From assembly GCF_900115625.1 (NCBI RefSeq), contig NZ_FOXD01000015.1, forward strand, positions 1-64,000: a stretch of DNA of 64,000 bases. The letters run 5' to 3'. The notes beneath the pieces were generated by a model, which had not been told where the DNA came from, ran no database searches, and saw only the letters and a program-made list of their open reading frames with translations. Source of the stretch: Salibacterium halotolerans (lineage in GTDB: Bacteria; Bacillota; Bacilli; Bacillales; Marinococcaceae). Position 1 is the stretch's first letter. Every line of letters starts with the position of its first letter. The position numbers were made by a program, and so were the translations under genes. Below, in pieces: positions 27,561 through 36,720 of this stretch.

Positions 27561-27740
27561 TCAGCTTTCCCCGTTCTGCAGCCGGGCCCGGATCCATTGC
27601 ACCACTTTACATCCGGTTAAAATTTCGATCACATCAAGCAGACCCGGCAGTGCGGAAGGGGCTCAAATCGGCAGGTGTACAAGTGCGAACAAGAAGCCGA
27701 TGCCAAGTCCTGTTAACAGAGATAACAAAGCTTCTTTTAT
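27561..27740 (-). pseudogene. Degraded XapX-domain membrane protein gene
   Basis: The minus-strand frame reads KEALLSLLTGLGIGFLFALV, then HLPI, a TGA stop (27665-27663), and APSALPGLLDVIEILTG through to a second TGA at 27563. This is the full length of the small XapX family (about 50-60 residues, one or two membrane segments, LPIPAP motif). The usual start codon is ATA (27740-27738), although AAAGGTG precedes it at the right distance. A dead start plus an internal stop indicate a pseudogene, or sequencing errors. Family function is unknown. Confidence 0.7.
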
Positions 27741-27865
27741 CCGTTATCACACCTTTCTTTCTACTATGTAACACTCCGCTTAAGAATATTCCCTTTTTCT
27801 GTTCTCCTTATCTGGGAATTTGCGTTATCCGGCGGAACGAAGACTCGTTGATAACGCCGCAATCA

Positions 27866-27902
27866 TTAAAAAACCTGCAGCCGACAACATATCGGTGCAG
27901 GC
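27866..27902 (-). terminator. Terminator of the PTS operon
   Basis: Minus-strand CCTGCACCGA / TCGGCTGCAGG with one bulge, then six T. Farther on, GCGTTATC / GATAACGC arms at 27824 and 27850 form another inverted repeat of unknown role. Confidence 0.7.
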
Positions 27903-27936
27903 AGTACATAGTCCAGAGAATGGAGCAGGCGAATGG

Positions 27937-28239
27937 TCACGATGTTAAATTCAGCGCCTGCTGCAGCACTTTATCTCCATTCATTGTGCCATAGGCCATA
28001 TTATCAATCACATCCACTGGTATATTGTAAGAATCGGCTTTCCCAGAAATTCTCTGTTTTAAATACCGTACCTGCGGGCCTATGAGTATGACCTCCAGTT
28101 CCTCCATGTGTTGGTTTAATTCTCCTTCTGCATATGCATCGATTTCAGCCTCTATCCCCTTTTGCTCCGCTGCCTGTCTCATGTTTTTCACAAGCATGCT
28201 TGTGGACATCCCTGCTGAACAAACGAGTGCGATTTTCAT
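27937..28239 (-). CDS. chbB: PTS lactose/cellobiose-family EIIB component
   Basis: Cytoplasmic 100-residue EIIB domain that carries phosphate from EIIA to the sugar. The phosphorylated cysteine is Cys7 in LVCSAGMSTSML. The start at 28239 has AGGGGAGAAG upstream and removes six spurious residues. It is the last gene of the GH4-IIC-IIA-IIB operon. Family members transport cellobiose, chitobiose or lactose; the neighbouring ChbG-type deacetylase favours chitobiose. Confidence 0.88.
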   Translation of the reverse strand: MKIALVCSAGMSTSMLVKNMRQAAEQKGIEAEIDAYAEGELNQHMEELEVILIGPQVRYLKQRISGKADSYNIPVDVIDNMAYGTMNGDKVLQQALNLTS

Positions 28240-28240
28240 T

Positions 28241-28567
28241 TTACTTCTCCCCTTCACCTCTTTTATAAAGTTCTATCATTTCTTCCCCAAGCTCCTTCAC
28301 CGTCATTGCATTCATCAAGTGATCCTGGGCGTGAATTAATAAAATAGAAGGATTTTCTCCCGCGCCTGAGGCTTCCTGCTGCAATAATGCCGTTTGGGAG
28401 TGATGGGCCTGGTTCAATTTTTCTTCTGCCTCTTTTATCTTCTGATATGCCTGCTCTATCTCCTCCCTTCTTGCCAATTGTAAAGCTTCCATGGCGGATG
28501 AGCGGGCATTGCCTGCATGTAGTATAATGTCAAAAGAAACCTGCTGCAGATCCAGCGTATGTTTCAT
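28241..28567 (-). CDS. chbA: PTS lactose/cellobiose-family EIIA component
   Basis: Trimeric all-helical EIIA of 108 residues that receives phosphate from HPr. The active histidine lies in LLIHAQDHLM (His79 or His83). It overlaps the EIIC stop by four bases and is followed at once by the EIIB gene, so the three PTS parts are translationally linked. Confidence 0.88.
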   Translation of the reverse strand: MKHTLDLQQVSFDIILHAGNARSSAMEALQLARREEIEQAYQKIKEAEEKLNQAHHSQTALLQQEASGAGENPSILLIHAQDHLMNAMTVKELGEEMIELYKRGEGEK

Positions 28568-29886
28568 TGACCACTCACCTTCCTTTCTTCTTGAATGAAG
28601 TCTTCAGAGTCTGTATTTTTCATTAGTGAACGATCGGCTGCCATGATGAATGGAATATACATCGCCGTGGCAATGGACAAATTGATAAGCTGCAGAACAA
28701 CTCCGGACCAGGATCCTCCTGTAACCAGATATCCACTTAATATCGGGGGAGTCGTCCACGGCAGAATGGCTACCGTTTTGGGAACAAAACCAACGGAAAT
28801 GGCTGAATACGCGACAATCGTTAAAACAAAGGGGATTAAAATAAATGGAACAAGCATCACCGGGTTCAATACCACTGGGAGTCCAAATAACATTGGCTCA
28901 TTAATATTAAAAATCCCCGGAGCACTTGAGAGTTTCCCTACTGTTCTGTAGTGTCTGGATTTGACGACCAGGAATATGGCAAAAATAAGAGCCAGTGTCG
29001 TTCCCGATCCGCCCATGAAAACATACGCATCAAAAAACGGCTTCGTCACAATATAGGGGACGTCAAAGGCACTGGTTCCCGCTGCAAATAAGGACTGGTT
29101 TTCTTCGATCAACGGAAGATAAATCGATTCCATGATCGGTCCCAGAATGTTCGTCCCATGCAGACCGAAGAACCAAAGCAGTTGATTTAAAAACGCGAAC
29201 AGTAACGCTGAACCTAAAGTGTTGGATAAACCCTGCAACGGCTCCTGAATAACGGAAAAAACGAGTTCATGAATGCTTTGGCCGAAAAAAAGGGTGATCA
29301 GGGTATTAACTAATCCCGCTGCGAACAATATGAGGGCTGCCGGGAGCAGGGCGTTAAATGACTTTGTCACTCCCTCCGGAACTCCTTCCGGCATTTTTAT
29401 TCTCAATTTTTCGTATTTACCTAATATTCGAAATACTTCTGTTGAAATGATCGATGTAACAACAGCTACAAATAAGCCCTGTGCCCCAAGCCAGGTGAAC
29501 GACAGGCCGAAATCATCCGTAACCGGGGTCAATACAACAAGAGCACCAACAGCAATCAGAGCAGCTGATATTCCATCTGCCTCATATGATTCTGCCAGCT
29601 TATACGCGATAGATGCCGTCACCAGTAAGCTTAAGATAGCAAAAGACCCATTCCACACCGAATCGCCCACCATTTTCCAGCTTTCCCCGAAAACCATTAC
29701 CATGAAATTTTGAAAACCATCCCACGGAAAATTATTAATAAGAACGGCTAGAGATCCAATGATAATCAGCGGCATAATCCCTACAAAACCATCCCTTATT
29801 GCGACCAGGTGACGCAGGGAACCTATTTTTCCAGCTATGGGCATAAACTTTTCTTCCATAAAATGCATGAATTTGTTCTGATTCAT
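28564..29886 (-). CDS. chbC: PTS cellobiose/chitobiose-family EIIC permease
   Basis: Membrane component of 440 residues that binds and moves the disaccharide across the membrane. It has about ten hydrophobic segments, the family landmarks FFGLHGTNILGP and NINEPMLFGLPVVLNP (substrate-binding region), and a hydrophilic C-terminus. It overlaps the GH4 gene by four bases. Confidence 0.88.
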   Translation of the reverse strand: MNQNKFMHFMEEKFMPIAGKIGSLRHLVAIRDGFVGIMPLIIIGSLAVLINNFPWDGFQNFMVMVFGESWKMVGDSVWNGSFAILSLLVTASIAYKLAESYEADGISAALIAVGALVVLTPVTDDFGLSFTWLGAQGLFVAVVTSIISTEVFRILGKYEKLRIKMPEGVPEGVTKSFNALLPAALILFAAGLVNTLITLFFGQSIHELVFSVIQEPLQGLSNTLGSALLFAFLNQLLWFFGLHGTNILGPIMESIYLPLIEENQSLFAAGTSAFDVPYIVTKPFFDAYVFMGGSGTTLALIFAIFLVVKSRHYRTVGKLSSAPGIFNINEPMLFGLPVVLNPVMLVPFILIPFVLTIVAYSAISVGFVPKTVAILPWTTPPILSGYLVTGGSWSGVVLQLINLSIATAMYIPFIMAADRSLMKNTDSEDFIQEERKVSGQ

Positions 29887-31208
29887 GAACGAACAACCCC
29901 CTTAGTGAATTGAGGCAGAAAGTCCTTATGAGCTTCTAATAACTCATCAAGTACTATCTGAGCTTTTTCATCAGACCGGACCAACGGATTCATTACGAAA
30001 GCGGCATAGGCACTGTAATAATTACCAGTTACCGCAGCCTCGATGACCAACTCCTCCATTTTTTTCATCTGTATGAGTAAACCACTAGTTTGTCTTGGGA
30101 TAGAACCAACAGCGATCGGTCTCGGCCCATTCGCAGTAATAAGACTATTTACTTCAATAACTGTATCATCGGCCAGCTCCGGAAGACAGCCATTGTTACG
30201 CGTGTTCACCGTTTGCACATCCAGGGAGTGATTATAAATGGACTCCATTAAGTTGCAGGCAGCATCGCTGTAATATGCACCTCCTCTTTCCTCCAGTTCT
30301 TTTGGTTTTGCTTTAACGGATTCATCCGCATACTGCCGAAATAAATTTTTTTCCACCTGCATGACCATCTCCGCTCTAGTGCCCTGTTCTTTCCATTGCT
30401 CGAAGTCTTTTTCCAGCATCGTTTCCTGTTGAAAATAATATTGATGATAAGGATTCGGGATCATACCAAGCATTCTCAAAAACGTTTTATTCCAGGGAAG
30501 CGATACAATGTTAGCCGGCGCATAATCCACGTCCTGATTCATCAATTTTTCCATAGTTTCCGAGGTGCGGTCTTTTCCGTCTATAAAAACACGCTTTCCG
30601 AATGAAAAGTGGTTCAGCCCTAAAAATTCGACAGAGATCCGTTCCACTCCCACATCAAATAAAGAAGCAATACCTGTTCTCATGTTGTATGGAATATTGC
30701 AGACACCTACCACTTTCGGGTGTGGAGAGTGCTTTAAAACTGCTTCTGTTACAATCCCGGCCGGATTGGAAAAGTTGATCAGCCAAGCTTCAGGACAGAT
30801 ATTATGCATGTCTTGAGCAATATCCAGAAGAACAGGTATTGTCCGCAGTGCATTAAAAATCCCCCCTGCCCCATTCGTTTCTTGCCCGATCAACCGATGT
30901 TTTAAGGGAATCTGTTCATCATAATAACGGGCCTGCAGGCCGCCGACCCTCACTTGAACCATGACGAAATCAGCATGATGAAGTGCTTTCTTCCGGTCCT
31001 TCCCGGCATGGATCTCCACAGGCAGTCCAGCCTCCGCTATCATCCGGCGTGACAGCGATGCCACTGTCTGCATTTTTTCTTCCCCTTCTGCGACATCCAC
31101 CAGTACAACGGAGGTGACCGGAAACCGATGATAACGGTCAATCAGACCTTCAATGATTTCCGGTGTGTAGCTGGATCCCCCGCCAATGACTACGAGCTTT
31201 AACCCCAT
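29883..31208 (-). CDS. chbF: 6-phospho-beta-glucosidase, GH4 family
   Basis: Cytosolic NAD- and Mn-dependent hydrolase of 441 residues that splits imported 6-phospho-disaccharides by the GH4 redox mechanism. It has an N-terminal Rossmann loop VIGGGSSYTPE (7-17), a metal-binding cysteine in GVCNIP (Cys170) and His200 in LGLNHFSFG. Related enzymes are ChbF/CelF (chitobiose, cellobiose) and LicH. It is the first gene of the operon, with AAAGGAGGT before its ATG, a cre-like site and a GntR-type operator upstream. Confidence 0.88.
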   Translation of the reverse strand: MGLKLVVIGGGSSYTPEIIEGLIDRYHRFPVTSVVLVDVAEGEEKMQTVASLSRRMIAEAGLPVEIHAGKDRKKALHHADFVMVQVRVGGLQARYYDEQIPLKHRLIGQETNGAGGIFNALRTIPVLLDIAQDMHNICPEAWLINFSNPAGIVTEAVLKHSPHPKVVGVCNIPYNMRTGIASLFDVGVERISVEFLGLNHFSFGKRVFIDGKDRTSETMEKLMNQDVDYAPANIVSLPWNKTFLRMLGMIPNPYHQYYFQQETMLEKDFEQWKEQGTRAEMVMQVEKNLFRQYADESVKAKPKELEERGGAYYSDAACNLMESIYNHSLDVQTVNTRNNGCLPELADDTVIEVNSLITANGPRPIAVGSIPRQTSGLLIQMKKMEELVIEAAVTGNYYSAYAAFVMNPLVRSDEKAQIVLDELLEAHKDFLPQFTKGVVRS

Positions 31209-31228
31209 CCTTGTGACCTCCTTTGTAT

Positions 31229-31244
31229 ATAAAAGCGCTTTCTA
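31229..31244. promoter_or_regulatory. cre-like site
   Basis: The palindrome AAAGCGCTTT (31232-31241) lies in a context that fits the CcpA cre pattern, 25 bases before the GH4 start. It predicts catabolite repression of the PTS operon. Confidence 0.55.
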
Positions 31245-31270
31245 AGAAACAACTTAACATGTTACTACAA

Positions 31271-31286
31271 ATATGTCTATACCATT
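31271..31286. promoter_or_regulatory. GntR/HutC-type operator candidate
   Basis: ATGTCTATACCA (31273-31284), whose complement TGGTATAGACAT matches the core of operators bound by NagR/YvoA-type GntR regulators. It sits midway between the PTS operon and the regulator gene. Two direct copies of TATGATAAAC (31302 and 31312) lie between it and the regulator. Confidence 0.55.
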
Positions 31287-31357
31287 TTGTTATTATGAAT
31301 TTATGATAAACTATGATAAACTATCACTACATCATCTACAGGCAGGGAGAGACAGCA

Positions 31358-32077
31358 ATGGCAAAGAAAAAATCTCAGTTACACAGCCTGATTAAAAAAG
31401 ACATCATTGAAAAAATGGAAAGCGGATATTACCGTCCCGGACGTCTTCTGCCCACGGAAACAGAATTCTGCAGTCTGTATGAAGTGAGCCGTACAACCAT
31501 CCGCACTGCGTTAAACCATTTAATTATGGAAGGATATATTTACCGTAAACAGGGGAAAGGAACATTTGTCGCTAAAGGGAAAGTGCAGCAGACTCTGAGC
31601 TCCAGTACGATGCGGTTTAGTGATCAACTTCGTGCCCAGTCGCGCACCCCCCGCATCAAGGTGGAGGAATGCAGAGAGGATGCAGCTGATAAGAAAGCCG
31701 CGCAAAAACTGGGGATCAACGAAGGGGATCCCATCTATATCGTGAAACGGACTCGTTTCGCAGATGACGAAGAAATCCAGTTTGAGATCGCTTATGTAAG
31801 GAAAGACCTTGTTCCCGACTTAACGAAAGAGTCGGCTGCGAGGTCGTTGTATGATACGATCACCGCCAACGGCCATCAGCTGAACAGAACGGAAGAACAG
31901 ATAAAGATTGTCATCACCGATGAAGAAGCAGCAGCCAGTTTGAATATTTCTACCGGCGCTCCCTGTTTTCAAATATCCACCATAACCTTTATTCCATCTG
32001 AAGAAGCTGTTGAATATTCAGAAGCTTATTTCCGCGGCGACCGGGTGGAATTCATGATTGAAAGAAATTATCAATAA
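31358..32077 (+). CDS. GntR/HutC-family transcriptional regulator
   Basis: Regulator of 239 residues with an N-terminal winged helix (RPGRLLPTETEFCSLYEVSRT segments, about 20-65, including the GntR RTTIRTAL recognition helix) and a C-terminal UTRA ligand-binding domain. UTRA domains of this type bind phosphosugars such as GlcNAc-6-P or their glucose analogues. The start at 31358 has AGGGAGA upstream. It is divergent from the PTS operon and co-oriented with chbG; it most likely represses both until a phospho-disaccharide product appears. Confidence 0.87.
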   Translation: MAKKKSQLHSLIKKDIIEKMESGYYRPGRLLPTETEFCSLYEVSRTTIRTALNHLIMEGYIYRKQGKGTFVAKGKVQQTLSSSTMRFSDQLRAQSRTPRIKVEECREDAADKKAAQKLGINEGDPIYIVKRTRFADDEEIQFEIAYVRKDLVPDLTKESAARSLYDTITANGHQLNRTEEQIKIVITDEEAAASLNISTGAPCFQISTITFIPSEEAVEYSEAYFRGDRVEFMIERNYQ

Positions 32078-32103
32078 TCCTGCGCGAGAAGGGGTTGATT
32101 TTC

Positions 32104-32847
32104 TTGAAAAACGTCATTATCAACGCTGATGATTTCGGGTATTCAAAGGGGGTGAACTACGGAATAATGGAAGCTTACACCTCTGGAGTCTTAACATCGA
32201 CCACTCTAATGACCAATATGCCTGAAGCGTCGCACGCCTGTAACCTGGCGGCAGCCAACCCTGAACTCGGAGTCGGTATACACCTCACATTAACCTGCGG
32301 TCCTCCGCTTGTTTCCGGTCATCAAACAATCGTGGATGAACAGGGGCAATTTCATGCTTTATCCTATTATTCCGGTTCATATAACATTGATGAAGAAGAA
32401 GTTTATCAGGAATGGAAAACTCAGATAGAAAGGGCTGTCCAATTCGGGATCACCCCGACTCATCTGGACAGCCATCATCATATTCACTCTTACCCGGGAC
32501 TGACAGAAATTTATGCGTCCCTTGCTGCTTCTTTTCATCTTCCCGTCCGGGTTCCTTTTCCAGAAAAGACACCCGGCGGAGACTCTTTCGTTTCTGAGGT
32601 TATGACGACTGACTGCCTGGAACTTTGCATTGATAAATTAAAAGGAAACATGGAAGAAATGTACGACCAGGCCTATACGATTGAATTCATGACCCACCCT
32701 GCCTATCTGGACAAACCGCTGATTGAAGGTTCTTCCTTTTTATTTCCCCGCACGCAAGAGCTTGCCCTGCTCACCGATGATGCTCTGAAACATCAGCTTA
32801 ACAACAATGCTAATGTACAGCTGATTACCTTCCGCGATCTTTCATAA
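32104..32847 (+). CDS. chbG: ChbG/YdjC-family carbohydrate deacetylase
   Basis: Metal-dependent deacetylase of 247 residues. E. coli ChbG removes one acetyl group from chitobiose-6-phosphate so that ChbF can cleave it. Metal ligands are in NADDFG (Asp9/Asp10) and HLDSHHHIH; GIHLTL is also typical. The start is TTG at 32104 with GAAGGGG nine bases upstream; an earlier in-frame TTG at 32095 overlaps that site. Its presence beside a GH4 enzyme and this PTS argues for chitin disaccharides as the real substrate. Confidence 0.85.
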   Translation: MKNVIINADDFGYSKGVNYGIMEAYTSGVLTSTTLMTNMPEASHACNLAAANPELGVGIHLTLTCGPPLVSGHQTIVDEQGQFHALSYYSGSYNIDEEEVYQEWKTQIERAVQFGITPTHLDSHHHIHSYPGLTEIYASLAASFHLPVRVPFPEKTPGGDSFVSEVMTTDCLELCIDKLKGNMEEMYDQAYTIEFMTHPAYLDKPLIEGSSFLFPRTQELALLTDDALKHQLNNNANVQLITFRDLS

Positions 32848-32883
32848 AACGGAGAATGAAAGGGGAAGCACGTTGGAGCTGAA

Positions 32884-33015
32884 TGTCCACAAAATCAGGA
32901 TAGGACCCATTTTTCAGAATCAAGCATTATATGGTGTCCAATAAATGTTGGGCGCAGCCATTTTGGTCTTTGTTTCCCCTTAAAGTGTCCCTTAACTGCA
33001 GTTTATAGACATTTT
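32884..33015. repeat. 51-bp periodic alternating word array
   Basis: TGTCC words start at 32884, 32935 and 32986 (steps 51 and 51). CCATTTT-like words, approximately the inverted partner (AAAATGTC), start at 32907, 32958 and 33009 (steps 51 and 51). It occupies the gap between the convergent chbG and argS genes. Confidence 0.7.
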
Positions 33016-33041
33016 GATTCCTGATCTGTCCTCTTTCGATG

Positions 33042-33078
33042 GAAAAAGACCTGCCCGGTCAGCCGGGCAGGTCTTTTA
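33042..33078 (-). terminator. Terminator of argS
   Basis: Stem AAAAGACCTGCCCGG / CCGGGCAGGTCTTTT (33044-33058 with 33063-33077), T-rich on both strands, so it could also end chbG transcription. Confidence 0.88.
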
Positions 33079-33089
33079 GTACGTCATGA

Positions 33090-34760
33090 TTACATTCTTT
33101 CAGGCGCGTCCACACCAATCAGCGCCATGGCGTTCTGCAACGTGATCTGTGCCGCCTTCACAAGCTTCAGCCGGGCCTTGGTTTTGGCAGCATCGTCACC
33201 ATCCACCACACGCTCCGCATTATAGAAGCTGTGGAAGGCGGCGGCGAGCTCATGGGCGTAATTGGTCATCCGGTGCGGCGCGTATTTATCCGCGGCCACC
33301 GCGACCGTTTCCGGAAATTCACCGATTTTTTTAAGCAGGGCGTACTCTTTCTCCGAAGCAATCGGTGTAAGATCGGCTTCCGGGTCATACGCGTACCCTT
33401 TTTCCTCCGCCTGCCTGAAAATACTGCACAGACGCGCGTGCGCATACTGGACGTAGTAGACCGGATTTTCATTGGATTCGGACTTGGCGAGTGTCAAATC
33501 AAAATCCATGTGGGTGTCGGAACTTCTCATCGCAAAAAAGTAACGTGTGGCATCGATGCCGACTTCTTCCATTAAATCTTTCAGCGTCACGGCTTTGCCT
33601 GTCCGCTTGCTCATTTTCACGCGTTCACCGTTCTCATACAGATTCACCATCTGAATAATACGGGTATCGAGCTGCTCCTTGTCATAACCGAGCGCCTGCA
33701 CCGCTGCTTCCATTCTTGGAATATAGCCATGATGGTCCGCACCCCAGACATTGATGACTTTTTCAAATCCGCGCTCAAACTTGTTCTGATGATACGCAAT
33801 ATCGGGCAGGAGATACGTATAGGTGTTGTCATTTTTGACGAGCACTCTGTCTTTGTCGTCACCGTAGTTGGAGGATTTAAACCAGACGGCGTTGTCCGCT
33901 TCATACACTTCGCCGCGCTCCTCAAGCAGTTGCAGTGCCTCTTCGACTTTGCCGGTTTCATACAGCGACGTTTCAGAATACCATACGTCAAACTCCACCC
34001 GGTAATCCAGCAGGTCCTGTTTCAGTTTCTCCATTTCCCGTTTTAACCCGTATTCCCGGAAAAAGGCAAGCCGCTCTTCGCGTGCTGTCTCGACAAAAGC
34101 CTCTCCGTGCTCTGCGGCCAGTTCTTCGCCGAACTGCTTAATGTCCGTACCGCGGTAGCCGTCTTCGGGCATCGTCGTTTCTTTCCCGAGGGCCTCGAGA
34201 TAGCGCGCTTCCACCGAGTAGGCGAGGTTATTGATCTGATTGCCGGCGTCGTTGATGTAGTATTCCCGCGTGACATCAAATCCGGCCGTTTTCAGAATAT
34301 TGCTGAGTGCATCTCCGACAGCGGCGCCGCGAGCATGTCCAAGGTGCAGATCCCCCGTTGGATTGGCGGAAACGAATTCCACCTGGACTTTCTTTCCCTT
34401 TCCGAGATTGGTCTCTCCGTAGGTGCTTCCAGCAGAAAGGACAGCTGGAATCACCTGGCGCAGATAGCGTTGATCGAGGAAGAAGTTGATAAAACCGGGA
34501 CCGGCAATTTCCATTTTCTCAACAGATGCTTTCGATGTATCGATCGCGTTTGTAATATCTTCTGCAATCAGGCGTGGTGCTTTTTTTGCTGTTTTGGCCA
34601 GCTGCATCGCAAGGTTCGTGGCAAAGTCGCCGTGTTCTTTATCCTTTGGTGTCTCCATCACCACTTCCGGCAGTTCGTCTTTGGACACGAGCCCTGCTTT
34701 CACAGCGGCATCGGCGGTTTCCTGTTTCAATTGTTCCTTGATCTGTTCGACGACGTTCAT
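33090..34760 (-). CDS. argS: Arginyl-tRNA synthetase
   Basis: Class I synthetase of 556 residues that charges tRNA-Arg. An N-terminal additional domain is followed by the HIGH signature in [12 protein letters not shown], the KMSKS-type loop [12 protein letters not shown], and a C-terminal DALR anticodon domain ([10 protein letters not shown] onward). It follows ywiB closely, as in B. subtilis. I saw no T-box leader in front of the ywiB-argS unit. Confidence 0.95.
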   Translation of the reverse strand: MNVVEQIKEQLKQETADAAVKAGLVSKDELPEVVMETPKDKEHGDFATNLAMQLAKTAKKAPRLIAEDITNAIDTSKASVEKMEIAGPGFINFFLDQRYLRQVIPAVLSAGSTYGETNLGKGKKVQVEFVSANPTGDLHLGHARGAAVGDALSNILKTAGFDVTREYYINDAGNQINNLAYSVEARYLEALGKETTMPEDGYRGTDIKQFGEELAAEHGEAFVETAREERLAFFREYGLKREMEKLKQDLLDYRVEFDVWYSETSLYETGKVEEALQLLEERGEVYEADNAVWFKSSNYGDDKDRVLVKNDNTYTYLLPDIAYHQNKFERGFEKVINVWGADHHGYIPRMEAAVQALGYDKEQLDTRIIQMVNLYENGERVKMSKRTGKAVTLKDLMEEVGIDATRYFFAMRSSDTHMDFDLTLAKSESNENPVYYVQYAHARLCSIFRQAEEKGYAYDPEADLTPIASEKEYALLKKIGEFPETVAVAADKYAPHRMTNYAHELAAAFHSFYNAERVVDGDDAAKTKARLKLVKAAQITLQNAMALIGVDAPERM

Positions 34761-34765
34761 AACCG

Positions 34766-35203
34766 TTACGTATCCTCCTCAATCGATATAGTGACATCAT
34801 ACCGTCCGGCCGATGCCCCCTGCAGGGTCAGGTCATAGCCGAACTGGATGCGGCCGGTGCTTCCGCTGTCTGCCCACATGACAGCGACCTGATGGGTGTC
34901 GGCCTCGGTCGTGAAGGTGCCAAATGGCGTTTCATAGCTTCCTTCCGTTTGTTCTCCGCTTACGTAGCGCTGACGCATGGATACCGAGCCGGATCGCAGG
35001 ACCGTGATTTCCCGTCCTCCCACCTTTAAGACAGTAGACACTTCCCCGATATCGTCCAGGTTTTCCGTAAACGACACAAAAGTGTAATTCTGCTTTTGGT
35101 ATATTTCACCTTTCGCCTGCAGGTTCACCTGCTCTTTTTCCCCCTGCTGCCTGATGTTGGTGGTCATTTTAACATCCACCGGCGTCTTCAGCGCATCTGT
35201 CAT
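34766..35203 (-). CDS. ywiB: DUF1934 family beta-barrel protein (YwiB-like)
   Basis: A 145-residue protein of the DUF1934 family, small lipocalin-like beta-barrels of unknown function found upstream of argS in many bacilli. Length, position and the alternating polar/hydrophobic strand pattern all fit. The start ATG has AGAAGGGGAG upstream. It ends five bases before the argS start, so the two are co-translated. Confidence 0.82.
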   Translation of the reverse strand: MTDALKTPVDVKMTTNIRQQGEKEQVNLQAKGEIYQKQNYTFVSFTENLDDIGEVSTVLKVGGREITVLRSGSVSMRQRYVSGEQTEGSYETPFGTFTTEADTHQVAVMWADSGSTGRIQFGYDLTLQGASAGRYDVTISIEEDT

Positions 35204-35264
35204 TTTACCGCTCCCCTTCTATAATCGTGGATTTTTCCGGGTCCCTGCGTTTCTCCGTATACAA

Positions 35265-35293
35265 AGTGTAGCGATTCCTTTTTTCACATGCAA
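35265..35293 (-). promoter_or_regulatory. Candidate SigA promoter of ywiB-argS
   Basis: Minus strand TTGCAT (35293-35288), 17 bases, TACACT (35270-35265). The -10 is weak (four of six). The remaining 35294-35624 region holds no gene I can support; faint TCACTTT words recur at 51-base steps near 35430, 35481 and 35532. Confidence 0.45.
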
Positions 35294-35624
35294 GATAAAG
35301 ACAGGCCTCCCCTGCCATATTATGTACGGGTGCGCATGATTATGACTTTTCTTTACGGAAAAATAGATGGATGAAGACACCTGCCGGGCTGACTTCCTTC
35401 TATTATACATGAATCACAGTATTTCTGAATCACTTTTTCTGTATTCCGGCACGTGCCGCTGGATTTGATTACACTGCGGGTCACTTTGTACTCCATTTCT
35501 TGAAAAGTAACCCTTAGACCGGGGCTGGGCGTCACAATTACTGTGAATCGTTGAAAAAGCGGCGCTTAGAAAATTTCCAACCCCCACAATCCGTAAAAAT
35601 TTTGTGATTGTGCATCTTAGAACG

Positions 35625-35655
35625 AGAAAAGCTGCCCCGTTTATTGGAACAGCTC
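35625..35655 (-). terminator. Terminator of the cyclodeaminase gene
   Basis: Minus-strand AGCTGTTCC / GGGGCAGCT, including two G-U pairs, followed by TTTTCT. Confidence 0.6.
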
Positions 35656-35667
35656 CCTCTTCTGGAT

Positions 35668-36651
35668 CTATCCTTCAAATGTTGTTCCTTTTCCGGCATC
35701 GAGCAGGCTTTGATAAGCATGTACCGCAATCGCGGTGTCCTGGACGCCGGTGCCGGTCAAGTCACAGAACGTCACCTCGGCATCGGACGTGCGGCCGGAC
35801 GCTCGGCCGAGAGACAGAGCCCCCAGTTCCCTGATGTCGCTGCTTTCCTTAATGGTCCCTGCTTCCAGCGCGTGATGATGTTCGCCAAGTTTAAACACCT
35901 GGGCTTTGGAATCACACGCGAGCACATCCACCGCCTGGAGGACACCCGGAGCAACCTCGTTCTTTTCTTCAGCATCGGATCCCATTGCCGTGATATGCAG
36001 ACCGGGGTGGAGCCATTCTTTTTGAATGATTGGTTGTTTGGCGGGTGTTGTTGTTATAACTACATCACTGTTTCGTACCACCTCTTCCGGACTGCCGGCG
36101 GCTTTCACCGGGACCCCGAGCTCATGCTCCATCTCGCTGATATACTGCTGCACACGCTCCGGCTTCCGTCCGTACACGAGAACCTGATCCAGCTTCCGCA
36201 CGAGCTGCAGGGCCCGGATTTGGTACCGGGCCTGGGTTCCGGTGCCGATCACACCAGCTGTTATCACCGACGCCGGAGCGAGGTGATCCGCTGCGACGCC
36301 CCCGGCAGCCGCTGTGCGGACATCCGTCAAATAGCCGTTGTCCTGGAGAAGCGCTTCGGTAAACCCTGTCTGTGTACTCAGCAGAAGCATCATGCCGCTG
36401 AGGCTGGGCAGTCCCTTATCCGCATTGTTGAAAAAACCGGACGACATTTTCAGAGCAAACAAGTCTTTGCCTTTCACGTAGGCTGTTTTCACGTCCACTT
36501 CCCCGTTATTTTCGGGAATATCGACACGCAGCACCGGAGGCATCGTCACCTCCCCCTGCTCCAGCTTCTGAAAGCCTTCTTCCACCAATTCCAGGGCGGT
36601 CTTGTTCACATGTACAACCTGACGAAGTTCTTTTTCAGAAAAGATATACAT
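35668..36651 (-). CDS. Ornithine cyclodeaminase / mu-crystallin family protein (EutC-like)
   Basis: NAD-binding protein of 327 residues. An N-terminal dimer domain includes VDVKTAYVKG and KMSSGFFNN (substrate contacts). A Rossmann domain has the loop GVIGTGTQARYQ (about 133-144), followed by TTTPAKQP and AMGSDAEEKNE. Family members include ornithine cyclodeaminase, alanine dehydrogenase and EutC of the ectoine degradation pathway. The spacing and the N-terminal YIFSEKELRQ resemble EutC-type proteins of halophilic bacilli, but no other ectoine gene is nearby, so the substrate is open. Confidence 0.78.
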   Translation of the reverse strand: MYIFSEKELRQVVHVNKTALELVEEGFQKLEQGEVTMPPVLRVDIPENNGEVDVKTAYVKGKDLFALKMSSGFFNNADKGLPSLSGMMLLLSTQTGFTEALLQDNGYLTDVRTAAAGGVAADHLAPASVITAGVIGTGTQARYQIRALQLVRKLDQVLVYGRKPERVQQYISEMEHELGVPVKAAGSPEEVVRNSDVVITTTPAKQPIIQKEWLHPGLHITAMGSDAEEKNEVAPGVLQAVDVLACDSKAQVFKLGEHHHALEAGTIKESSDIRELGALSLGRASGRTSDAEVTFCDLTGTGVQDTAIAVHAYQSLLDAGKGTTFEG

Positions 36652-36720
36652 CCGTGATCCGCTCCCTTCTTCTTTTATTCATACTATCCCTTTTCTGCGG
36701 CGATGATTAAACCTGTTTTC

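Noticed and set aside
32848-33089. Small ORFs between chbG and argS
   Set aside because: No frame has both a ribosome-binding site and protein-like composition; the region is explained by the word array and terminator.
35410-35545. Further word array upstream of ywiB (TCACTTT at 35430, 35481 and 35532, steps 51 and 51)
   Set aside because: The words are only four to seven bases and inverted partners are not regularly placed, so chance is a fair explanation.
34766-35667. T-box or other riboswitch in front of ywiB-argS
   Set aside because: I found no T-box core sequence or specifier hairpin; only a plain promoter candidate is visible.
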